Source: Isoetes taiwanensis (lineage: Eukaryota > Streptophyta > Lycopodiopsida > Isoetales > Isoetaceae). From it: a DNA stretch of 64,000 nt. This document shows, piece by piece, positions 57,421-64,000 of the stretch; the stretch's first letter is position 1; each line of letters starts with the position of its first letter. Below the pieces are notes generated by a model. It ran no database searches. It was not told the origin of the DNA and saw only the letters and a program-made list of their open reading frames with translations. The translations under genes were made by a program, and so were the position numbers. The DNA is taken from assembly GCA_021234155.1 (NCBI GenBank), contig JAJEKV010000004.1, positions 24,405,662 through 24,469,661 on the forward strand, written 5' to 3'.

Positions 57421-58500
57421 TCTTGATGAGAAAGCTCGAAAGGACCTGGTTGTTCTAGCCCGGTAAGTATTGGCCCCTCCCATTTTCTACTATGGTGAAT
57501 TTCTCTGAGTCCTACAGTTCATGGTATTTCAGTCAGCTATCAATGATGGATATACGTGCTCGTCAAGATGTGGCTATTATTGGGTCCGAATTCCTTAAAC
57601 TTGATGGTATGTTATGTACACATAAATATGCTGCTTTAAGGTACCATTTGAATATGTAGATGTGAATCTAACGTTCCATAGATTTCTATAACTAGCTCGG
57701 GCACGCCGGGATCTTTGAAAAGCTTGATATGAAGGCTAGAGCAAAGGTTCAAATGGATAAGAAGGATAGCTATGGTAAGGCATTGGTTTTCCTTTTGTAC
57801 AGACGGTTGTCAGGCAGTTGCACAAGTTTATTCTATCCCTCTATCTAAGGCATTGCTAAGTTTATTGTGTGGTATCATATGTAGGGAATTGGAGAAATTT
57901 CAACTACGAAATAAGAATGGCGACTAATGAACACCGGAATGATGGAGGACTTGAAGTGCGAATCTCCAATCCCTGACTTAATGATAAAATAGAGTTTATG
58001 GAATCCCAACTTAAATGAACTATAATTTGCAGTGCAGATCTGCGCATGGCAGATTTAAAAGCACGCAGCGAGCCCTGGAAGATTCATATGCAACAGTTCA
58101 GTGCACCCTATATATCTCTATTCTTCAAGTTCAAGAGGGCCTTAGTGACATTGATAGTCATTAAGAACGTTTACATATGCTTCTTACACTTATCCCTTCT
58201 ATTCATGCAAAAGTAAATAAAAGAATTCACATTGCCTTACTCAACGCCATGCAAGCAAGGTACTTTCGCCTTCATTAATCTGATAGTTTTCTCGTGCAAC
58301 TAAGTGTCATTTTTGCATATTCAGGGGAAAAGCTGGTTTCAACAGATTTAAATTGCAAGACTATCTCCATCGTGAGGCTAGTGTCCTTCGCTTGGCAAAC
58401 TTTGAGGTTTGTAGAACTTGCAAAGTTTAATGATGTTCTCAAGAATGTCAAGAATTCAGGGAGGTTACGGGATGACTACGAGAACCTGCTTTAAACTTTT
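57421..58500 (+). pseudogene. Broken multi-exon gene of unknown function
   Basis: Plus-strand exon-like pieces lie beside GT donors: LDEKARKDLVVLAR (57423-57463, then GTAAGT), LSMMDIRARQDVAIIGSEFL (about 57540-57600), KLDMKARAKVQMDKKDSY (about 57720-57773, then GTAAGG), ALEDSYATVQCTLYISILQV (about 58073-58132) with LSDIDSH, and FNRFKLQDYLHREASVLRLA (about 58338-58400). The helical, ARA/ARQ-rich repeats look like a coiled-coil or helical-bundle protein. I do not recognise the family. Frames shift and stops occur, so it is likely a pseudogene. The 5' part is cut off by the foldback element or lies further upstream unrecognised. Confidence 0.45.
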
Positions 58501-58504
58501 AGTT

Positions 58505-59280
58505 GAAACCGATGTGATTGATTACTGAATTCTGATGATGAGGTATTTTCTCTCAACCAACCACCATTATGTTGTGTGACCATATGATTGCATCCACAAA
58601 TTGTAAAATGGTTGCATGCATGAAGGCCTATCCGTCTATCGTAATTTATTTTTAATCGCTACTTAGGACAGTCCTCCGGGCATCCATGTAGGCATATAGT
58701 TGTCACAGGAATCCAAAGGCCCATGTAACTACCAATATTTTGGTTGTTAAGTGTAACAAGTCTTTGTAGAGTAACATGTCTTCCCCAAATATTATCTCTT
58801 TTGCATTGTTAGAAATAAGATTGTCTCGAATTTCCTCGCCTTCGCGTCTCACTTCGGATGTCTTCTGAAATCACTTCTCACTTATCCGGACTATTACATC
58901 AAAAAGAATATAGAAAATTTGAAGAAGGTGCAATCCTGTTGACAATAAAAACATATGCCATGCTTAGTAGCTCATGTTTGATCCGCTTGGACTTTTCAAA
59001 GGGAAAAATAGAATAATGTTGAGGCTTGCTAAATCCATGGTCAAGCTTGCGGTTTGACCAAAAAATGAATGCCACATTGTTGCAAAGATTTGCTCTCTTC
59101 ATTTAGACCTAAATGGAATTCAAACCATGCTCTTTGAGTGATCGGTCGAGTGCAAGATGGTTGTCTCTCAATATGGAGATATTAATGTTGAGCTGCTGCT
59201 TCCACAAAGTTGCCGCTTAGTTTCTCAAGCTAATATATGTTTTGATTGTTTTGAAGATGCCTAAGCATAGATTGACATGT
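58505..59280. other. No gene recognised
   Basis: Intergenic or intronic AT-rich sequence between the broken gene and the protease pseudogene. The N-terminal catalytic half of the protease (DTG motifs) was not found here. Confidence 0.5.
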
Positions 59281-59285
59281 TATAT

Positions 59286-60112
59286 TGCAGCGGCACCCCG
59301 GATAAAGTATGCGCCGGCTTGGTATCCGAAAGGTAGTCAATAATGGTACAAGATTGCATTTAATGGAACTTTCTAGAGCAAATGCTTTGATCATTTCTTT
59401 TTAACAGCCCCGCAGATTGCAAGCATTTTGGAAAAGGAATATTCAAATGCTCCAAATGATGATGTTGTGTGTAATATCTGTGAGATGGCTGTTATTTGGG
59501 TTCAAAATCAGCTTAGACAAAATCGGACTAAAGACCGGATCCTCACTTACTTGAAGCAAGTAGGCTTTTAAAACCCGCTACCACTTGGTATTTATATTGC
59601 TCATGATTAGCATGTGTACTATAGTGTTTTGATCTTGTCCAAAAATTTGTCTTATCTTTATTCAAGCTTTATGAAAAATACCAAGCCCAAATGGGGAGTC
59701 CACAAGAGATTGGTGTGTGTCACGATTCTTTGACCGTCGCAGTTCACCATTGGAAATAACACATTTGAGCTTACACCCGAGCAGGTAGTGGTTGGTTTAT
59801 TGTTTCTTGGCATTTTGCATTTGGTGTAGGTATATAATATTCTGTTGTGCTCCAACATTCTCGCAAGTTGGTGAAGGAAAACAGGCTCAATGTGTGAGTG
59901 GATTGATTGGCTGGATGTAGCACCCCCTTTGGACCACTCACGGTATGTACTTAATACCTTTGCTCTATTTGATATTTGTTTGCCATCATCTTTTATGGGT
60001 AGTGAGCCATTGATTTGTGGCAGGATTCTTGGTGATGTCTTCATGGGTGTGTATCACAATCGTATTTGATTTTGGAAACAAGCGTGTTGGTTTTTGTCTT
60101 GGTCCACTTTGA
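59286..60112 (+). pseudogene. Phytepsin-type aspartic protease, 3' half, decayed
   Basis: Plant vacuolar aspartic proteases carry a saposin-like plant-specific insert (PSI). Pieces in order: TPDKVCAGLVSE (59295-59330); the PSI first half DDVVCNICEMAVIWVQNQLR and QNRTKDRILTYLKQ (about 59458-59559); the PSI second half, PQEIGV...CHDSL then QFTIGNNTFELTPEQ (about 59666-59783, followed by a GT donor); QVGEGKQAQCVSGLIGWM (59864-59919); and ILGDVFMGVYH then, after a frameshift, VFDFGNKRVGF (60024-60095) with a stop after CLGPL. The order and intron-like gaps match the gene's exon structure, so it is not a processed copy. Stops, frameshifts and loss of a PSI cysteine (LC to LY) show decay. Catalytic motifs of the first half are absent. 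Confidence 0.85.
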
Positions 60113-61150
60113 CAATGTAAATAGAACCACATTCTGTTTTATATGTGGCACTATGGGGTACAACTGATTATGTGAATAAGCAGGGCTGCCCACAAAGTGA
60201 CTCCAATGTCTTAGTTTGCACACTTTTTAAGATGCACGTAGAATGAGGGAAAATGGAAGGTGAACTTCTAAGCTTTTGAAATGTAACATTTTCCCTCCCT
60301 TTGCATTTTGGGTAATTACACTATTATGTTCATTCGTGTTTTGGTATAATAGTTACACAATGAAGTTGGGAGTTTCAAATTTTCCATTTTATTTGTTATT
60401 AAAAATTGCATGTTATTTCATTGTTTTTATGTTTTATCAGTCTGGAATTAGGCCTAAAGCTTCCATGATTGTAGTTCTTGATCTTGGTACGATGGCCCAT
60501 GGCATATGGCATTTCCAAACAATGATTTAGCAAGATATGTCCTTTGAACAAATCATCACTCTCAGTTTCAAAAACCTCATTGCAAACAACAAATCACCCC
60601 TCAACATTGATTACATAAACACTTTCGTACTGTAAGATACGTGAATGAAGATGTTAGAATAAAAGAACTTTTGAACCTAGGCTAATAATACAAGAAAGTC
60701 CAGAGTAATTGCGCATGCATCAATGGCTCCTCTAAAGGGCAATGCGTTAGCATCTTGTTTGGAGTGACCATTGAACTCAAATGGCGCCAGGAAGAACCCT
60801 AAATATTGACTGGATGTAACTTTTGCGGACTGGATGTAAAAATACGGTAGAGGGTAGGATACATGAATGAAAAATGGACGTAAAAATAAGGTTGAGGGTA
60901 GGGCAAGAAGTGCTTACACTGGGTGTAAAAGTATAGAATCGGGTATGATTCTTCGACAGTATGGGACCGTATACATAGGGGTTTCTATGGAGGGTCAGCT
61001 ATATACAGAGGGGTTTCTCCTGACTTGATGCACGCACATGCCATATGCCCCTTATATAGAGGTGAACCCCCCGGGCATTCGGGGCTGCAGAGGAAGGGGC
61101 ACGTCTTTTAGGGCTTCTTGCAGGGTGAGCCCATGGAGAAGAATAAAATA
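60113..61150. other. No gene; small GGATGTAAAAATA repeats
   Basis: Near 60820-60935 a motif GGA[TC]GTAAAAATA..GGT.GAGGGTAGG appears twice, with a third weaker GGGTGTAAAAGTATA copy. No coding signal. Confidence 0.45.
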
Positions 61151-61152
61151 AA

Positions 61153-61672
61153 CTATAAAGGGCAGAGCTTGAATGGTTTTTTATTGATGCATGTTTTTTG
61201 TTTGTGTGTTGCTAATAGAGGCAAATTTGTGTTGCTTGTTTTTTTTGTTCGGTGGACTTGCAAATAAGCAGATGGCACATGGAGGGCTTGTAAATCTTGA
61301 GCATGCTCAAAGCAAAGGTAGCACTCACGAAAAAGGTGTCTGAGAGTTATGCTGGGGTTTGATTTCGTCCCTTCCTGTACCCATTCATCCATGCATGTTA
61401 TTCGGTATTCTGTGTTTTGCCCATTTCGGTTTGCCCATATGCCATAAACACAAACATTATGTGCTTCGAGTGCCCAATCAATTACTGGCCCCAGCTCTGC
61501 AAAAACTTTGTCTGCAATAATGCAAACCACTTTTTTTTCTTCTGCTAATGTTCTCAATTCTTTTCGAAAAATTTGCGACTCGATTTTTAGATGATTACCT
61601 TGTGAAGATGCGGATCCATATAAATGATCAAATTTGAAAAGCTTTTCTTCTGCATAAATTTGTGTTGCTTGT
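61153..61672 (-). CDS. Unassigned ORF, conserved-looking
   Basis: The minus strand is open from just after a TAA near 61672 to the stop at 61153 (about 170 codons; the first ATG, at 61557, gives 134). Composition is protein-like rather than repetitive: FRKELRTLAEEKKVVCIIAD, ELGPVIDWALEAHNVCVYG, YRITCMDEWVQEGTKSNPSI. A possible alpha/beta pattern (VVCIIAD strand then helix) is visible, but I recognise no family or catalytic motif. The 15-base GTTGCTTGTTTTTTT-type sequence recurs at both ends (near 61234 and 61668), so the ORF may lie inside a small duplicated or mobile segment. Confidence 0.35.
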
Positions 61673-62955
61673 TTTTTATTTGTGGGTTTCAGGAAGACAT
61701 GGGTTGGGGTTTTAGATAAGCTGCCGTGGGTAGCAAGTTAGTTGATTTCAAGATGGGGAGCAAGTTATTTGATGTCAAGCTGGAATCATCTTGCAGAAGA
61801 GGTTACAATTTGGTAGGTTCTAGAATTCTTGTGAGAGGTTACGATTTGTCTAGTAGGTCTGCATGTCAAGATGTCCCCAACATTGACGCACGACCTAGTT
61901 TTAACGCATTTTTTTACTCATTTTAACGCGAAACATGGCCATTTTCGACGTCTAACTGTGCCACATTTAACGCAGACGTGCTTTGTGTGTGCGCAGCTCC
62001 AGCGAGAAACGTCGTCAGAATGTAGAGATTTGAGAGGAGTGGGTGTCGGAATGGTGGTTCCACGTGTTGCCAGAGGTAAGATGGCCCTTTCTTGCATGCT
62101 AGATCTGTAGACTTACTTTTTCTATGAAATTTGATGCAATCTGTATGCTTGCCAAATGGCAGATCCGGACAATCCATTTTCCACATTATTTCTCAGATAT
62201 TCCTTAATACTTTCAAGCTTTTGAAAGCTCAATCAAGCATATTTCACTCACGATTCACGTTTGGTTGTAATTCTCCCTTTCTCATTATACAAATACTATT
62301 ATTAATGCCCAAGGCTACACAACCACGATGAATTCACTTTATTCAAAGAAAAATTAAGAAGGGAAGATTAAGTTGCCTATCCAAAAGAATACCAACAATA
62401 GAAAAAATGGCCTAACCCTACCTTTCCCATACATCATAGTTTTAAGATTTAGGAAAACCAAAATAGCAATTCCCATAACCATACAGTTTCCATGCCATTG
62501 CAAACCAGCTCTTTTGATCCTTGTGGGCCACATTATACCATCTGCGTGCATGGGGTTACCAACTGAAAAAACCCATATGGCCTTGTATCTTTGCAATAAT
62601 TGCAACCCCCACCGTATTTATATATGCATTTTGCGCATAGTGTGAGCACCTCCATTGTATTTATATATTCCTTATGCCCGTAAACTAAACATCTCCTGCC
62701 CGATGTTTTTATGTCTCTTATGCTCATAACATATTGAGTGTGTTGACCTTTCTCTCTTTATCAATTGACTTGTATAATTAGCAATAATGCTTTCAATACA
62801 TTTCTTATTAGCTTACTCTCCTAATGGAAGGATGTTAGGGGCAAATTTATTATGGTTAAAAACTTATTATTGCTACCTAGCGCATATTTCCTCCATGCTC
62901 GTTCAAGGCAAAAAGAAATCCACTACCAATCATTATGCAGGCTCACCTGTTCCAA
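61673..62955. other. No assignable gene
   Basis: An exon-like stretch ends at CCAGAG|GTAAGATGG (near 62076), and several antisense frames cover 62354-62645. None has a family signature. Confidence 0.4.
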
Positions 62956-62957
62956 AG

Positions 62958-64000
62958 TTTTTTTTTTTTTTATAAGAACGTGTTTTACTTCATATTATAC
63001 ACTCAAAATATTACAAAGTACTTCCAAAAGTAAGAAATGTCCCTGAAGCATCAATCACTTTTAGATGATCACTCCATATTGGAATTTTAATACGATCAGG
63101 CCAATTGGAGATCTGAAAGCAATTATACAACTTCTTACGAATTTCTTGAAGCATCACCTGATTAGACCTTTCTTCGCCTTCGCTTCTATACGCTCCAGAT
63201 TAGCCAAGACTTTGCCATGTGAAATGCAATCCTTTTAGAAGCGATCCCAGCGATTTGGATAAATACCCAAAAGAAAGTCTGCGAGACTATCCAAAGATAC
63301 TCCAAAAGAGAATGCAGCCGGGACCTAAGACTACTCATTTCGCGCACACAAATATAAACGGTGCTCCAATGTTTCAATGCACCGCTCACACATTCGGCAA
63401 AGTGGGCTTACTCCCAGCTTAAAGCGATGAACCATCTGATTAACTCTCAAAGAGCGATGAATCACCTGCCAAAGTAGAACATTTACCTTTGGAGGATTAT
63501 ATTTAGACCAAACAAGGTTCCAGATGGATTGCCATTGAGAAGGCAAAGTCTGTAAGTGCCATTTTTGAGAAGGTGATAAAATATTTGAGGAGGTAAGCAA
63601 TCTGTAGCATGAACTTACTAGCTTCTTCTCCTTTAATACCTTGAACAAAGTTCCAGCATCTCTTGTTACCCACCTTCTTAATTAGAGGAAGAGCACTTGC
63701 TACATAAGCCCATATAGTGATATCTTTATCCAACAACCCATATGTCTCCTGAAACCATTGCCAAGGAGCAATGTCAATACCAAAATACCACTGTTCAATA
63801 GAAATAATACCTGCTCTCCTCCACCTCGCTTGGGAATGCACATGCATAAATTCTGGCCCGGGTGTAGTTGTCCATGAGTATACAAAGGCAACCACAGAAA
63901 GGGGGACGATGCCTGGAGACAAGCTTCCCAATCAAATGTAATCACCTGCTGGACTACCTTCCAGGCCTGAAGCAAGCCTTTCAGTACTGGAGAGGCATGT
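62958..64000 (-). mobile_element. L1-type LINE, 3' part, truncated by the window edge
   Basis: The T-run at 62958-62971 is the minus-strand poly-A tail. Upstream on that strand the zf-RVT region reads IWNLVWSKYNPPKVNVLLWQ then HRSLRVNQM and LCRMCERCIETLEHRLYLC (about 63540-63345), the C..C...ET..H....C pattern of plant LINE ORF2 C-termini. Further upstream pieces (LLQAWKVVQQVITFDWEACL and FLWLPLYTHGQ, about 63975-63865) continue the pre-zf-RVT segment in another frame. At least two frameshifts break it. The RT domain, if present, lies beyond base 64000. Confidence 0.85.

Noticed and set aside
1-64000. tRNA genes, CRISPR arrays, rRNA
   Set aside because: No A/B-box pair with a cloverleaf, no spaced direct-repeat array and no rRNA core sequence was seen by eye; a covariance-model scan (tRNAscan-SE, Infernal) would be decisive.

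Overview
The window is plant nuclear DNA from a repeat-rich, gene-poor region. The evidence is a plant-type U6 snRNA copy, plant-style pentatricopeptide (PPR) repeats, an aspartic protease with the plant-specific saposin-like insert, L1-type LINEs with the plant zf-RVT tail, a PIF/Harbinger transposase, and a Ty3/gypsy LTR followed by an initiator-Met-tRNA primer site. Introns look short and AT-rich. The species cannot be read from the sequence; a large, transposon-rich genome is likely, and a seedless plant is possible but unproven. I see no gene that is certainly intact: nearly every recognisable coding stretch carries stops or frameshifts.

Layout. 0-5 kb: a broken Harbinger transposase (-), 2.2 kb of (GA)n-type polypurine arrays, a degenerate ~100-bp tandem repeat and a gypsy chromodomain remnant (-). 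5.7-6.9 kb: two polypyrimidine tracts. 7.5-30 kb: a complex repeat unit present in four rearranged copies (R1-R4). Each copy holds related foldback elements (MITEs), and R1 and R3 carry a PPR scrap. R1 is split by a 2.7-kb 5'-truncated LINE with an (AAAAAC)n tail, and R3 preserves the matching empty site. R2 ends in a gypsy LTR fragment. R3 and R4 are a recent 2.9-kb direct duplication flanking a decayed DNA transposon (-).

30-31 kb: an ORF whose start resembles a TFIIS N-terminal/MED26-like domain. 31.6-33.4 kb: a PPR pseudogene. 33.4-46 kb: mostly unassignable, with several segmental and tandem duplications and a 0.85-kb CACCACA-type minisatellite. 46.5-47.6 kb (-): a GC-rich island encoding a histone H3 homologue in which the H3 tail and the H3 core are separated by roughly 270 residues of charged linker; this is the most unusual coding signal here. 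51.7-53.25 kb: a gypsy 5' LTR plus primer site (-). 54.0 kb: a U6 snRNA pseudogene. 57.0-57.4 kb: a foldback element with ~122-bp arms, next to a broken multi-exon gene. 59.3-60.1 kb: the 3' half of a phytepsin gene, decayed. 61.2-61.7 kb: an unassigned ORF (-). 63-64 kb: a LINE (-) running off the edge.

The contents do not form a pathway. They record layered insertion, local duplication and decay, and several insertions can be ordered because paralogous empty sites survive in the same window.
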